A DNA stretch of 64,000 nt from the NCBI GenBank assembly GCA_946811185.2, contig OX328106.1:29076426-29140425 (forward strand), in the 5' to 3' direction. Source of the stretch: Hippopus hippopus. Lineage: Eukaryota > Mollusca > Bivalvia > Cardiida > Cardiidae. Made by a program: the position numbers and the translations under genes. Below, one piece after another: positions 23,945 through 31,449 of this stretch (position 1 is the stretch's first letter; every line of letters starts with the position of its first letter). A model generated the notes under the pieces. The model saw nothing but the letters and a program-made list of their open reading frames with translations, did no database searches and was not told the origin of the DNA.

Positions 23945-24753
23945 GACCAGTCTACCTCATGATTAAGTCACTTAACCCTTTCCCAAACAATCCCTGGTTT
24001 TCACGACCCTGAGAAAGAAGCCTTCTGAAAACATTGTGGGAAAAGGAGAAAATGCTGGTTACCAGCATTTTCTCCTTTTCCCACAAAGTTTTCTTCCCTT
24101 CCCAAAACAAATTTCAATTTTTTAGTCACACTAATTTTGTCGTCTGCAAATGCTTCCAATTTGGACTAGTCTAAAATTCTGTTGTTTGGTAAAGAGTTAA
24201 AAAAAAAACAAAAACAAAAAAACAAAAGTGGCTATCATGGATCCATGAGTATGTGATGGCTTGCTTGGTGCTATGGTTCACAGAGATACATTAAGCCCCC
24301 TTTTGCTAGAGCATGGCTCAAATCCTTTGATCATATGTCTACAGATAGTAAGTTTCAGATAACTTGCCTAATGGAATAAAGTATAAATCACACATCCAGT
24401 TCATTTGATCTTATATTGAGCAAATAGATGCAAAATTGAGCAAGACAGCAAAAGTACGTGAAAAATTTTGAATAGCGTGTTTGTATGAAATAGAGAAAGT
24501 AGTGAAGAATACTTTGTCTGAAATCATATTATTGAAATTATGTACAATAAACAAAACTTTTCTCTTTTCAAGATATTTCTTATCCAAGTGTTTCCCGAAC
24601 ATGGTACCCAACAAAGTTCACAGCAACGAATTGTTGATGATGCATGTAGGTCTAGTGAGTACACAATACATTACAAACCATTGTCGACAGCTCGCTGCCA
24701 AACTATACCAAGAAACAACGGGAGAATTGATGAATTCCATAAGTCTGTTGTGA
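1804..24753 (+). CDS. HPS1: HPS1 orthologue (BLOC-3 subunit), 13 visible exons, 5' exons outside window
   Basis: HPS1 pairs with HPS4 to form BLOC-3, the Rab32/38 guanine-nucleotide exchange factor needed for lysosome-related organelles. I joined exons 1804-1935, 4024-4144, 5452-5539, 6312-6427, 9097-9256, 10392-10594, 11470-11634, 13687-13802, 14818-15009, 16728-16866, 19640-19753, 22219-22301 and 24573-24753. Every junction keeps phase, giving about 602 residues to a TGA stop. Matches to vertebrate HPS1, judged from memory, include LQPADILCIIVLV, KAQRNITM, EDFPGLIHFIYVNR, QEGDYHFSYFIWFEN and the C-terminal HCRQLAAKLYQE. All introns have GT-AG ends except one AT-AC intron. The acidic linker coded by exons 2-5 is longer than in vertebrates. 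The N-terminal longin-like portion must be encoded upstream of position 1. Identity is firm; exact exon edges are inferred from splice consensus and phase. Confidence 0.93.
2675..2765. repeat. Small fold-back element
   Basis: A 16-bp inverted repeat (TTGTACGGTCAGGTGG and its complement) encloses about 50 bases. It looks like a minimal MITE in the HPS1 intron; no target duplication is obvious. Confidence 0.5.
3617..3905 (-). repeat. tRNA-derived SINE (family 1)
   Basis: Minus-strand copy. Its head reads CCCCAGTAGCTCAGTTGGTA (tRNA A box) with a degenerate B box. The body matches copies at 6741 and 16320, and its tail contains ATCAATCAATTT. Confidence 0.75.
4024..4144 (+). CDS. HPS1: HPS1 exon b (linker)
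   Basis: Acceptor TTTTCAAAG, donor GTAAGT at 4145. Encodes an acidic, low-complexity segment (VTPRERFESALEGQ, then EGEETEWETDAEG) typical of the HPS1 central linker. Ends in phase 0. Confidence 0.85.
4409..4735 (+). repeat. Bivalve-type interspersed repeat with G/C hairpin start
   Basis: Starts with a hairpin made of CCCCCCAC and GTGGAGGGGGG, followed by CCATCCGTCCGTCTGTCCG, and closes with a matching GGTGGGGGGTATTGATCACG. It is noncoding. A related but diverged copy starts at 5988. Confidence 0.65.
4795..5005 (-). repeat. 'CTTTTCACAGAGC' repeat (family B), diverged
   Basis: Ends in AAAGCTCCCCTTTTCACAGAGC and contains fragments of the family's GATTATGGATCC and GCAGATCTGAGTC segments. It lacks a clear central palindrome. 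Confidence 0.4.
5010..5233 (+). repeat. TTAA-type MITE, copy 2
   Basis: Starts TATCCCTTTACC and carries the family body (AAAGCATTTGCAGACAACAAA) with an eroded central hairpin. The right end is degraded. Confidence 0.75.
5452..5539 (+). CDS. HPS1: HPS1 exon c (linker)
   Basis: Acceptor TTTACAG, donor GTAAAA at 5540. Encodes YFSAKEGSKSMDTSSSELVD and a following polar stretch, with one base left over. A second AG seven bases downstream was rejected because it breaks phase. Confidence 0.75.
5591..5695 (-). repeat. TTAA-type MITE fragment
   Basis: About half of the element in reverse orientation, starting TTAAACCTTTACC and running into GGGAAAAGGAGAAAATGCTGG. Confidence 0.65.
5988..6265 (+). repeat. 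Bivalve-type interspersed repeat, second copy
   Basis: Starts TTATCCCCCGCCGAAAGCAG with 'ccgtctgtccatcagtcc', contains a T-run of about 23 (6147-6169) and ends CAGCGGGGGATCTC. Confidence 0.6.
6312..6427 (+). CDS. HPS1: HPS1 exon d (linker)
   Basis: Acceptor TTGAACAG, donor GTATGT at 6428. Encodes PYPEVSERFFTPAVSP, which resembles the vertebrate 'LPEEYFTPAPSP' motif. A TTAA-type MITE begins only nine bases after the exon. Confidence 0.85.
6436..6657 (+). repeat. TTAA-type MITE, copy 3 (well preserved)
   Basis: Both ends are present: TTAACTCTTTACC on the left and GGTAAAGAGTTAA on the right. The centre is a near-perfect hairpin of about 50 bases built from AAGAAAATGCTGG and its complement. Confidence 0.88.
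6741..7048 (+). repeat. tRNA-derived SINE (family 1), full length
   Basis: The head GCCCAGGTAGCCTAGTCGG resembles a tRNA A box, and GGTTCGATCTC is the B box. The body ends AACGTTAAACACCATACAATC with an (AATC)n tail. Probably Pol III-transcribed when active. Confidence 0.85.
7168..7325 (+). repeat. SINE fragment (family 1)
   Basis: Matches the body of the SINE (GGGATTGATGATGGTCAGTGTG, then a diverged 'ttatgtgggaaacatgccaaatggcttagaaag') without the tRNA head or tail. Confidence 0.6.
7731..8398. mobile_element. Nonautonomous element with CAGG(G)TCCAAAAA termini
   Basis: The left end CAGGTCCAAAAAATCCACTC and the right end (complement CAGGGTCCAAAAATTTCC) form imperfect terminal repeats, with CACTCGTCC motifs repeated inside each end. 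CAGGG termini are typical of hAT elements, but the target duplication is hidden in a CA repeat, so the superfamily is a guess. Confidence 0.5.
8843..9062 (+). repeat. TTAA-type MITE, copy 4
   Basis: Runs from CTCTTTAACAAACAACAA to GGTAAAGGGTTAA with the central AGTGCTGGTTACCAGCATTT hairpin. It sits 34 bases before HPS1 exon e. Confidence 0.82.
9097..9256 (+). CDS. HPS1: HPS1 exon e (linker)
   Basis: Acceptor TTGTGCCAG, donor GTGAAT at 9257. Encodes EILETASQALSSARPRS and a basic, serine-rich tail. Phase 0 in, one base out. Confidence 0.85.
9930..10007 (+). repeat. TTAA-type MITE fragments
   Basis: The right half of the family is recognisable here (TTTACCAGCAATTTCTC, then GGGTTGTTTGGAAAAG). 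Other partial copies lie at about 1441-1510, 9299-9410, 15902-15990, 20742-20870, 27309-27400 and 41059-41090. Confidence 0.55.
10392..10594 (+). CDS. HPS1: HPS1 exon f
   Basis: Acceptor ATCTGCAG, donor GTAAAT at 10595. Encodes SLDYIKQAVFLSTPICKY and IHCRRILPGIILVVLTE, matching the vertebrate 'PLWQGINLVLLTR' strand. This begins the second longin-like region. Confidence 0.88.
11470..11634 (+). CDS. HPS1: HPS1 exon g
   Basis: Acceptor TATTTCAG, donor GTAACA at 11635. It has 55 codons in phase 0, with a helical segment (IVQLLELLKELLSERKELV) equivalent to vertebrate 'QLMDGFSMLEKKL'. Confidence 0.88.
11742..12060 (+). repeat. 'TTTTAGCTCACTGG' interspersed repeat
   Basis: Shares with 28012-29420 the ordered motifs 'ttttagctcactgg', 'aatgaaatttcacagaaatg' and 'ctgccatgg'. 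Noncoding, in the intron after HPS1 exon g. Confidence 0.6.
12648..12912 (+). repeat. Family B repeat with GTCAGCCTG...CAGGCTGA palindrome
   Basis: Runs from GCTCTGTGAAAAGGAAG to CCCCTTTTCCCAGAGTGTGGC with the central palindrome GTCAGCCTGCACAGTCC/CAGGCTGA. Other copies are at 14399, 16930, 23795, 39000, 41105, 56588 and 59722. Confidence 0.78.
13687..13802 (+). CDS. HPS1: HPS1 exon h
   Basis: Acceptor TTCTGTAG, donor GTAAGT at 13803. Encodes a charged helix (QVEKLCQEIRKKWDNEEM). Leaves two bases, completed by the next exon. Confidence 0.88.
13807..14036 (+). repeat. TTAA-type MITE, copy 5
   Basis: Family body (GAAAGCATTTGTAGTCAACAAA), central hairpin at about 13929-13970, right end GGTGATGGGTTAA. 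Its left end abuts the HPS1 donor at 13803. Confidence 0.78.
14172..14305 (-). repeat. TTAA-type MITE fragment
   Basis: Starts TTAACCCTTTACCAGCC after a run of T, then GAAATCATTATGGGAAACTGAG and the centre; truncated beyond the hairpin. Confidence 0.65.
14399..14650 (+). repeat. Family B repeat copy
   Basis: GCTCTGTGAAAAGGGAGTTT at the start and 'atgcatgctgaagatgcacttttttcccaaagc' at the end; the central palindrome is partly lost. Confidence 0.7.
14818..15009 (+). CDS. HPS1: HPS1 exon i, ends at AT-AC intron
   Basis: Acceptor TTTCCCCAG. Encodes SLKALQTKLMHLFLYLYLLP through DYKDYLTVKAQRNITMTT. The coding frame stops matching HPS1 exactly where ATATCCTTT begins at 15010. No GT donor fits here. 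Confidence 0.93.
15428..15901 (+). repeat. TTAA-type MITE, copy 6, split by a SINE
   Basis: The left end TTAACTCTTTACTAAACAACA (15429) is separated from the body resuming at about 15713 (TACCAAATTTAAATGATTTG) by an inserted SINE. The right end is AAGGGTTAA at 15901. The nesting dates the SINE as younger. Confidence 0.75.
15460..15712 (+). repeat. SINE (family 3), AAACC tail
   Basis: The head 'ggaggttgtgggttcaatacc' is a B-box-like sequence. The body ends TTGGCGTTAAACTCCAATAC with an (AAACC)n-type tail. It is inserted in a MITE inside the AT-AC intron. Confidence 0.65.
16043..16264 (-). repeat. TTAA-type MITE, copy 7 (reverse)
   Basis: Reverse orientation: TTTTACCCTTTATCACACAAT on the left, central hairpin at about 16110-16155, GTTTGAAAATGAGTTAA on the right. 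Confidence 0.8.
16320..16628 (+). repeat. tRNA-derived SINE (family 1), full length
   Basis: CCCCAATAGCTCAGTTGATAG is an A-box-like head, GGTTTGATCCC the B box, and the tail is CAATAAAAAATCAATCA. It ends 100 bases before the U12 acceptor. Confidence 0.85.
16728..16866 (+). CDS. HPS1: HPS1 exon j
   Basis: Follows the AC acceptor of the U12 intron; donor GTTAGC at 16867. Encodes YIEDFPGLIHFIYVNRKTNQ and IMAPSLN, the best-conserved block of HPS1 (vertebrate EDFPGLVHFIYVDR). Confidence 0.95.
16930..17150 (-). repeat. Family B repeat copy (reverse)
   Basis: Contains 'ataattaatggatccttaaaatccattttgt', 'ggacccatgtcagcctgtgcggactcaacaggttgacatgg' and 'ccccctttttactgagcac'. Confidence 0.7.
17330..18837 (+). 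mobile_element. Tc1-type transposon, 1508 bp, complete but dead
   Basis: The terminal repeats CTGACGGAAAAAAGTTTAGC (left) and the complement of its right counterpart, CTGAGGGAAAAAAGTTTAGC, differ at one position. A TA dinucleotide flanks both ends (17328-17329 and 18838-18839), the hallmark of Tc1/mariner insertion. It encodes one disrupted transposase. Confidence 0.92.
17617..18638 (+). pseudogene. Tc1 DD34E transposase, disrupted
   Basis: Cut-and-paste transposase. The N-terminus (MGRPPGMTLDQRQMTIGM) holds a helix-turn-helix with ARHFGVHRSTISRL. A frameshift near 17.82 kb moves the reading to IANHVRNATG. The catalytic triad is visible: D in VFTDESRFN, D in LQQDNARPHT, and E in DLSSIENLWD with 34 residues between the last two (DD34E). 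Two in-frame stops, TGA at 18375-18377 and TAA at 18390-18392, lie between the second and third catalytic residues. The C-terminus ends at TAA 18636-18638. With a frameshift and two stops it cannot make a working enzyme. Confidence 0.92.
19228..19453 (-). repeat. TTAA-type MITE, copy 9 (reverse)
   Basis: Left end TTAACCCCTTACC, central hairpin near 19300-19345, right end GTTGTGTGATAAAGTGATG partly degraded. Lies 190 bases before HPS1 exon k. Confidence 0.8.
19640..19753 (+). CDS. HPS1: HPS1 exon k
   Basis: Acceptor TTATTTCAG, donor GTAAGT at 19754; 38 codons. Encodes MHKKLHQGYMSVTAQEGDYH and FSYFIWFENHA, matching vertebrate '[20 protein letters not shown]'. Confidence 0.95.
19953..20183 (+). 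repeat. TTAA-type MITE, copy 10
   Basis: TTAACTCTTTACCAAACGACA on the left, a central hairpin (GTGGGAAAAGGAGAAAATGC and its complement) and GTGTGGTAAAGG on the right. Confidence 0.85.
20900..21166 (+). repeat. Double-hairpin MITE (family C), copy 1
   Basis: Outer ends CTGCAACATGCGAAAAGG and the complement of CCTTTTCGCGTGTTGCAGG. Inside are two palindromes, each a GTGT(C/T)G(T/C)CTCGGATCAG arm facing its complement. Same layout at 41294 and 59453. Confidence 0.8.
21361..21579 (+). repeat. TTAA-type MITE, copy 11
   Basis: TTAACCCTTTGCC to AATAAAGGGTTAA. Its right TTAA (21576-21579) is shared with the next copy, consistent with one element inserting at the other's end. Confidence 0.8.
21576..21743 (+). 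repeat. TTAA-type MITE, copy 12 (deleted centre)
   Basis: TTAATTCTTTACCAAACGAAG to GATAAAGGGTTAA, lacking the right arm of the central hairpin. Tandem to the preceding copy. Confidence 0.78.
22219..22301 (+). CDS. HPS1: HPS1 exon l
   Basis: Acceptor TTTGTCAG, donor GTGAGT at 22302. Encodes AYKWDATAPPPGILTGNFFK, equivalent to the vertebrate 'PIGMLGGDYYRKLL' region. Confidence 0.9.
22339..22522 (-). repeat. TTAA-type MITE, copy 13
   Basis: Starts TTAACCCTTTACCAACAATC in reverse orientation and ends at the TTAA (22519-22522) used by the next copy. It begins 37 bases after HPS1 exon l. Confidence 0.78.
22519..22731 (+). repeat. TTAA-type MITE, copy 14
   Basis: TTAACCGTTTACCACACAACA to GATAAAGGGTTAA with an intact central hairpin. 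Shares its left TTAA with the preceding copy. Confidence 0.82.
23795..24316 (+). repeat. Family B repeat, interrupted by a MITE
   Basis: Runs from GAGTCATGCTCTGTGAAAAG through the GACCAGCCCGCGCAGTCC/GGCTGACC palindrome and a T-run at about 23911-23941 to CCCCCTTTTGCTAGAGCATGG. A TTAA-type MITE (23972-24200) splits it. Confidence 0.78.
23972..24200 (-). repeat. TTAA-type MITE, copy 15 (nested)
   Basis: TTAACCCTTTCCCAAACAATC to GGTAAAGAGTTAA, full length, with a perfect central hairpin. Inserted into a family B repeat. Confidence 0.88.
24573..24753 (+). CDS. HPS1: HPS1 last exon
   Basis: Acceptor TCTTTTCAAG. Encodes NELLMMHVGLVSTQYITNHC and RQLAAKLYQETTG up to the TGA at 24751-24753, aligning with the vertebrate C-terminus '[20 protein letters not shown]'. 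A longer open frame here in another phase is a shadow. Confidence 0.93.
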
Positions 24754-26290
24754 CAGCAACATTGGGAGTCAGATATACCGACCACATTAGATGGACATTT
24801 GTTACCATATGAAGTTAAATTATAAGCAGAAGGTCAACTGGAGCAAAATTATGTCAATTCCTTTAAATGATGAGGTTCGGTCACCAATTGGTTTTTTTCT
24901 TTTTTAAAATGTGACAAAAGGTAAAATTGCTTCAAATGGGTGATTGGACATTGTGTCACATTTTTATTAACTTATAAAAAAAACTTAATGGAATGAAATA
25001 AACCATATTTACTTACATAGTTTGGCAAAAACCATTTCAGTTTTGTCAGGTCAAAATGTTTATGATGACAACATTTTCAATACCAGGCCAAACCTAAGCT
25101 TAACCCCTAGGCTGCTAATCACGACTTACTGACCTATTGCAGACAGTGTAGATCAAGATCAGACTGCACAGAACGTGCAATCTGATCTTTGATCTACACT
25201 GTCTGATATACAGTATTTTTTGCCGTTTGAAATCATTTATTGAAAAGCAATATTTGGGTTTTTACCTTTGAGTGGAAATTTTTGTTTCATTTATTTAGCA
25301 GCTAAGGGTTAAACAAAGTGTGTTGAAGTGTAAAGATTTCACTGTGATTATTTTACTTAACAATAGAAGTGCAATATCATGATGGCATTCATTCTAGTGT
25401 CACAATGGAAACTTTCTAAATCTTTTTTGCATACTTTTTTCTTTTGTGCAGTACTGTATAATGATGGTTGAAGCATTATTTACATCACAATATGTTATCT
25501 GTAAGGAATTCTTTAATATGGATGAGTTGTTATTTAGAAGATAAAAAAAAAAATTATATGTATTGATACCTTGCCATTTGTAATTTTGAAAACAAGGTTA
25601 CAAAATAAGTGTCATCACTGAAACTCATGTACCCTGAAGTCAGACTTACCAAAGTGTATCAAAAAAGTATTGGAAACTTAGAAAAGACAGATTGCTGTGA
25701 CAGATATCACCTTTGAAGATGAAATAAGTTTAGCAGAATTATTACCTTTTTATGTACATGTATATTTGCAGTCATCGCAGCCATCTCAAGTTTGTCTGTG
25801 GTCAATCTGGAGGTAAAATTTCGGTCTTATAAAGTCACGAGTATCACCCTGTGGTGTGATTAAAAGACTGAAGCACATACTGGGGCTTCACTTGTTCATG
25901 GAAATTACTTCCATATTTACTAGTTTCTCAATCGCTCCTAGTTAGGATTTAATTTGTAAAACTTCTTTACTCTAAGTTACAATTGAGGTTATAAACCTTG
26001 TAAAACCCTTATTTTCAACTTAATCTACTTTTTTTATGTTTTGCAAGTTAGTCTTGAATAAACAACCATCTTGATGCTTCATTTTCAAGCTTTTTTCGAG
26101 AAAAGGGAAAATGCATAAACTTTTCTTTAACCGCCTGAATTATGTAGTTTTGTATCATTTCTTTTTAAGGTTTCTAAATCACATCCTTTTGCATTAGTTT
26201 TTCTGCAAAAGACTAAAATTCTAAAGTGTTTTCTTTTGTAATCTGGTTGAAAATGTAATTATTGCGTTTCAGAAACATATATTCAAACAA
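24754..26290. other. HPS1 3' UTR and downstream sequence
   Basis: AT-rich sequence without a convincing gene. It contains the HPS1 3' UTR and an imperfect inverted repeat at about 25140-25205 (arms CAGACAGTGTAGATC / GATCTACACTGTCTG). A related hairpin is at about 60970-61030. Confidence 0.6.
24997..25002 (+). terminator. Candidate poly(A) signal for HPS1
   Basis: AATAAA lies 244 bases after the HPS1 stop codon, in AT-rich sequence. Other signals further on could also be used. Confidence 0.5.
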
Positions 26291-26293
26291 TAG

Positions 26294-26525
26294 GTAAACC
26301 CTTTGTTATACAATCCCACTATTTAACAAACCTGAGAAAGGCGCTTTTTGAAAACATTTTGGGAAAAGAAAAAAATGCTGGTACCCAGCATTTTTTTCCT
26401 TTTTCCACAATGTTTTCTACCTTTCCCTCCACAGAGTTTTCAATTTTTGAGTCACATTTATTTTGTTATCTGCAATTCCTTTTATTTGGACAAGTCTAAA
26501 ATTTTGTTGTTTGGTAAAGAGTAAA
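26294..26525 (-). repeat. TTAA-type MITE, copy 16
   Basis: GGTAAACCCTTTGTTATACAA to GTTTGGTAAAGAGTAAAC; central hairpin of AAAAAAATGCTGGTACCCAGC type. Confidence 0.78.
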
Positions 26526-26719
26526 CAGATTCATTCTGAACAGGAGAATGAATTCAGTAACATTGTAGCAGGATTATACGTCTGTCTTTCACTCGTCATA
26601 GCCAAAGGAATTTCTCAAAATAAGACGCTTTAATACTTTCTTATGAAATTGATTGCTTCAGAATAATTCCAGGTATGTATAGTAATGTCCCGATTATTTT
26701 GCTGTAAATGATACTAATT

Positions 26720-26952
26720 ACTCTATACTCTCTACCAGACGACAATATTTTATACTTGTCAAATTTGAATACATTTGCAGATGATAAACTAATTGTTGCA
26801 CAAATAATGAAATTTGTACTTGAAAGGGTAGAAAACATTTTGGGATAAGGAGAAAATGCTGGTTACCAGCATTTTCACCTTTTCCCACAATGCTTTCATA
26901 AGTTCCTATCCTTGGGGGTCACTAAAGTGGGGATTGTGTGTTTAGGAGTTAA
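26720..26952 (+). repeat. TTAA-type MITE, copy 17
   Basis: ACTCTCTACCAGACGACAATA to TAGGAGTTAA with an intact centre (GAGAAAATGCTGGTTACCAG). Confidence 0.78.
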
Positions 26953-27396
26953 TGATATATCTTTATTTATTAAATCATCAAATATTTGGTATGATTGTGC
27001 TGTATATATGTATCGTCATTCTGCAACATGATTAAAATGCTGAAACACATACTGGTGCTCAGCTTGTTAGAGGATGCCATGATTAAAGGTGACCCCTCTG
27101 TTTGCCCAAGTGTTACACATTCTTGAGAATCTACCAAACCCTCAATATAATCTGCTGGAGAAAGATCCAGGGTAGATTCCACATGTCAACACAATAGAAC
27201 AGAAGGTAAGGGATGTATAGTACCCGAGGAATCTTAGTGGATGGCTGCTAGAAGCTCCTTAGGATTCTTCGTAACTCGAGTCAAATAAAGGTCTCAGACA
27301 GGAGAGTTTAACCCTGTACCAGACGACAAAATTTTAGTCTTGTCCAAATTCAAAGCAGACGGCAATTTCAGTGTGGCTCAATTGGTGCAATTTTTA

Positions 27397-27480
27397 GCTC
27401 TACTGGCTGAAAGCCAGCAGAGCTTATGTCATGGCATGGTTTCCGTCGTCTGTCCGTCCATCCATTAGTCTTTTTCTTTT
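27397..27480 (+). repeat. Start of 'TTTTAGCTCTACTGGC' repeat
   Basis: TTTTAGCTCTACTGGCTGAA with a self-complementary CTGGC...GCCAG, followed by CGTCTGTCCGTCCATCC. Same 5' module as at 28012. Confidence 0.65.
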
Positions 27481-28011
27481 TTACGCGATAAAAGCTTCAT
27501 TTTCAAATGGCATTTTAATGGTTTAACAGGAAGGAAATTTTAAAAAAAACACGAATTTGTACAAAAACTGAATTCACAATACAGTATCTGCCTTTCAGAG
27601 TAAGGGTGTGATGAAAATACAAGTGCAAATCTACAGTCAGAGCCAGTGGCATGCTAGGACATGATGAAAACATTGGTTAATACACCTGGTATAGTAAAAA
27701 ACATGCAGTACTATCGATTATTTACTTTCCTTTCATGTGTAACCTAGTTTTCAGGTAGACCAGTTGAACATGTACAGTGACCATGTACCTTAATACCTCA
27801 GTATGGGATGTCAACCAGAGGTAGACTATGATCAAGAGGGATGTTTGGCGCACACACTCCCCCCCCCCCCTTTGTGTGTTTTGGTACTATTATTTCTTAA
27901 ACTCCAATGTCTCCTGAACACATTTTCAAAGTCTGGCGAGTGGGGCTTTTGCAAGTTATAGAGGTCAAAGGTCATAAAGTGTATCACTATTTTGGTCATT
28001 CTTATAGTCTT

Positions 28012-29420
28012 TTAGTTCCACTGGCCAAAGGCCAGAGAGCTTATGTCATGGCCCATTACCCACCTAATTTTGATGAAACTTCACAGAAATGATCCTGCCA
28101 TGGCCCCTTTCAGAATTTTTCAAAGAGTTTGATTCCAATAAACTCTGGTTGCCATGGCAACAAAACTGAATAATATTGAAAATTTAAATATCTTTTTGTC
28201 CAAAACTGTTAGGCTTACGGCTACCAAATTTGGTATGTAACTTCATCTTTTGGAAATTATAGCCCTGGCATCAAAATCGGCCTTGCCCCAGGGGTCACAA
28301 GTTTTACATGGGCTTATATAGTGAAAACTTTAAAAATCTTCCTGTTCCTTTCCATAAGGCTACCATATCTGGTATGTAGTTTTATTTGGTAGACACCACT
28401 AAGGTTGTTAAAATTATAGCCCTTGGGTCAATAATGGCCTCATCCCAGGGTCACAAGTTTTACATGGGCTTATATAATGAAAACTTGAAAAAAAAATCTT
28501 GTTCTTTACTGTTAGGCCTAGTGCTACCAAATTTTACATGCAGCTTTGTTGAGTAGACCTCTACCAAGATTGTCCCAATCCTAACACTGGGGTCAAAATT
28601 AGCACCACTCTGGGGGTCAAAAGTTTTTTACATGGGCTTATACGCTGAAACCTAAAAGAATCTTCTGGTATGTAACGGTAAGATTTAGGTTTACACAAAA
28701 CTTAAAAATTTAATCTAGTAGGCCTGTAGCAAGAGGCAGAATAGTACTGGGGTAAGCACTTGGGGGTAACAGGGTTACCCTTGGGGATAACATGGCTTAA
28801 TATAGTGAGAACTCCTGAGAATCTTCCTGAAGTACATGAAGCCAATATGACTAAAGGCTACATGTATATATATTGATCATGGGAAATAACATCCATTCAC
28901 TCATAACAGATATACAGAGTTTGTTACCATTTCTGTTGCCATTTACCTCCCCTGATTATTAAACTGCACTCTTACATGATTTGTGTTGGGTATTCAAGTT
29001 TATTGGATAGAAAATTTTCAGTTTTCAGTAAAAGTGATTTATTTTAATTTTAATTGTTATGCTTAGATGAGTTGAATATTTTATGAACTTGTGTATCATT
29101 CAGTTTTATGTTCCAGAACTTTACCGTTAATGCCACTGAAAAAAAATGTTTTATCCTAGTAAAGTTTTGGAAATCTTCTTATCAAAGCACCTCTTTGTTA
29201 GAGTTCATTGATATTTGGTGTGAACAATACTTGAGTAGACCTGCTTCTATTCATTTACATCATCTTTGCATTTGAAAAAAGAAATGACTTGGGGGCTATT
29301 TTCTCTATGATGGCTTATTGCCATACAGACTGCTCATGATTTATGCTCTGTCAATGCCTGATACATTTAGAACTTTAAAAGCCAATGAAGTGATATAGGG
29401 TGATCATGGCTCTCTTGTGC
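28012..29420 (+). repeat. Long interspersed noncoding repeat (about 1.4 kb)
   Basis: Starts TTTTAGTTCCACTGGCCAAA with a CTGGCC-AAA-GGCCAG hairpin and ends near GGTGATCATGGCTCTCTTGTG. Internal units 'ggctaccaaatttggtatgtag...tttacatgggctt' repeat several times with drift. The 490-1312 block is another copy. Hairpin ends without long TIRs could suggest a rolling-circle element, but I do not see a firm Helitron signature. Confidence 0.65.
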
Positions 29421-29866
29421 AGTAAAGGTCGTGCAAATATTATTTCACTCATAGAAATCCATTAATTGCTCAGATTATCTTGTTCTTACATAGGTATAAC
29501 TTGCTGTTTTCTGCTTGAATATCTTCAAGGCTTTGTATTCACTTAACTCCTTTACATTGTTTTTTTGCGATATATCATCAGTATAAATTCAAATCATGCT
29601 TTCTCAGCTTTTTGTTTGATATACACATCCAACAGAGACACAATCTTTATTGATATTTCACATGGCTAGTTAGTATCAACCTTGTTTATAGATATGTTGT
29701 GACTTCATATTTCGGAATTCTACCATGGGCAAAAAGCCTTTGCATGAGTTTTGTTTTTCTCTCTTTCTGTCATACATGCCTAGTAAGTTACCTGTCATAT
29801 TTCCAGTTGGAAATGCCTGTTGCAATGTACTTTGACTGTGCTGAGCTCCTTCTCATTTAATGTTAG

Positions 29867-30095
29867 TAAAATTAGGGTCCTGCATGGTTCAGTGGTAAAG
29901 TGTAGGACTTTTGACCAGGAGGCCCCAGGTTTGAGCCTCGCTGGATTCATTAGGCTTTCTGTGGGAGTGTTCTTGGGCAAGACATAGTAGGGCCCTTGCC
30001 TTTTATTGGTAAAACCCAGGAAATACATGGATATGTGAGCTGTTACCATGATATGCATGACTGAAATAATGTTGAAAGAAGCGTGAAATTACTGT
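29867..30095 (+). repeat. tRNA-like SINE (family 2)
   Basis: The head GGTTCAGTGGTAAAGTGTAGG resembles a tRNA A box, and GGTTTGAGCCTC the B box. The body ends 'gactgaaataatgttgaaag', shared with family 1. Confidence 0.75.
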
Positions 30096-30276
30096 GCATA
30101 GACAGATGAACATTTTTTTTGCGTTTGGTATCAAGATCATGGGCTTATTATTATTTCCAGGATATTTTTTCCCTTTATACAAATGACTGATTTATCAAAT
30201 GGTGTTTTACATGGCTGTCAACATCATTTCAATCATATCATAGCAACAGCTCACATATTTATGGATATACTAGGTT

Positions 30277-30417
30277 TCACTAGTACTGGGCTATGGCTCT
30301 GAAGTGTCTTACCCGAGGACACTCCCATGAAAAGCCCAGCGGATCCAGAGAGGCTTGAACCCTGGGGCCCCCAGGTTATGAGTCCTACACTTTATAACTG
30401 AGCCACCCAGGACCCCT
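30277..30417 (-). repeat. tRNA-like SINE (family 2), truncated
   Basis: Minus-strand head of the same SINE (complement reads GGGTGGCTCAGTTATAAAG, then GGTTCAAGCC), lacking the 3' body. It forms an inverted pair with the copy at 29867. Confidence 0.7.
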
Positions 30418-31440
30418 GATACAAATGATAATTTGCATTTTACTGTACTATTTCATATGAATGATGATGCACCAATAATTGCCCATCTGTAGGAAGATGA
30501 ATAGTAATCTCATGGGGAATAGCTCTGTCTTTTCTAAGCTTCTCATTCGCAAACTCTATGCTGTGAAGGGATGGATGTCTGTAGCTCAACAGAAGTAATT
30601 CCACAATGCTACCTTGGATTCAATGTGAAAATAACAAACCCAGAATATTTCAAAAATGGTTTTATGCAAGCCCTCTTTGGGTACATTTTGAAATTTTTTA
30701 GTCATGGTAAAATCCTTGCATTATGAACAGAACAGAAATGTCATTGGATTTTAACAATATACACTGGGTAATTTCTCGTTTCATAGACATGCAATACATG
30801 CGTATATGAGATACAAAAAAAAAATCATTTGTTTATATACTTGCCAAACAATAGGCAAATATAATGTAAATTTATAGAAAATAGAGTGTAACTCGTAGTC
30901 ATGATTTAGTTGACTTAATGAAATACATTCTAACCAAGCAATGAGGAGGACAATAACAATATTGATTATATGAATGTGGATTATTGGGATGAAAGTGATA
31001 ATGAATAGACTTTCTAAACAACTTTATTCACTGGGTTTACTACAATACCAGTCTATGCATTAATTAATTTATTCACTATTGACAACAGAAGTGATAAATA
31101 CAATTCTGACTACAATGAATTCATTTGGGTCAACAACAGAAAATACCTTTGATTTCTGCAAAGATCTTTCCAAAAAGGTTCAATATTTGGCAATGTTCAG
31201 ATTACGTGTAAACTTTAATGTTTCAATAAATCAAAATGTAACCAATGTGATATTTCAACTTTGTATGCATGCAGGATATTGACAAAACGTTATTCAAGAA
31301 TCTTGTTGTAGCTAGGCTACATAATGATAAAAACGCAGATAAAAACGCAAATAAAAACTAAGATAATAAGCAATTTCGTTGAAATGATACCGCCCACCAA
31401 AAAAGACCTTTTTTGAGACAAACATATTACAGGTATTGTG
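30418..31440. other. No recognisable feature
   Basis: AT-rich single-copy-looking sequence with only short chance open frames. I see no conserved motif, RNA gene or transposon end. Confidence 0.5.
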
Positions 31441-31449
31441 TTTTGCATG

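Noticed and set aside
24540..24812. A 90-codon frame in the last HPS1 exon in a different phase
   Set aside because: The overlapping phase matches the HPS1 C-terminus and splices correctly, so this one is a shadow.
28012..29420. Helitron
   Set aside because: Hairpin-like ends are suggestive, but I find no clear TC start, CTRR end or Rep/helicase remnant.
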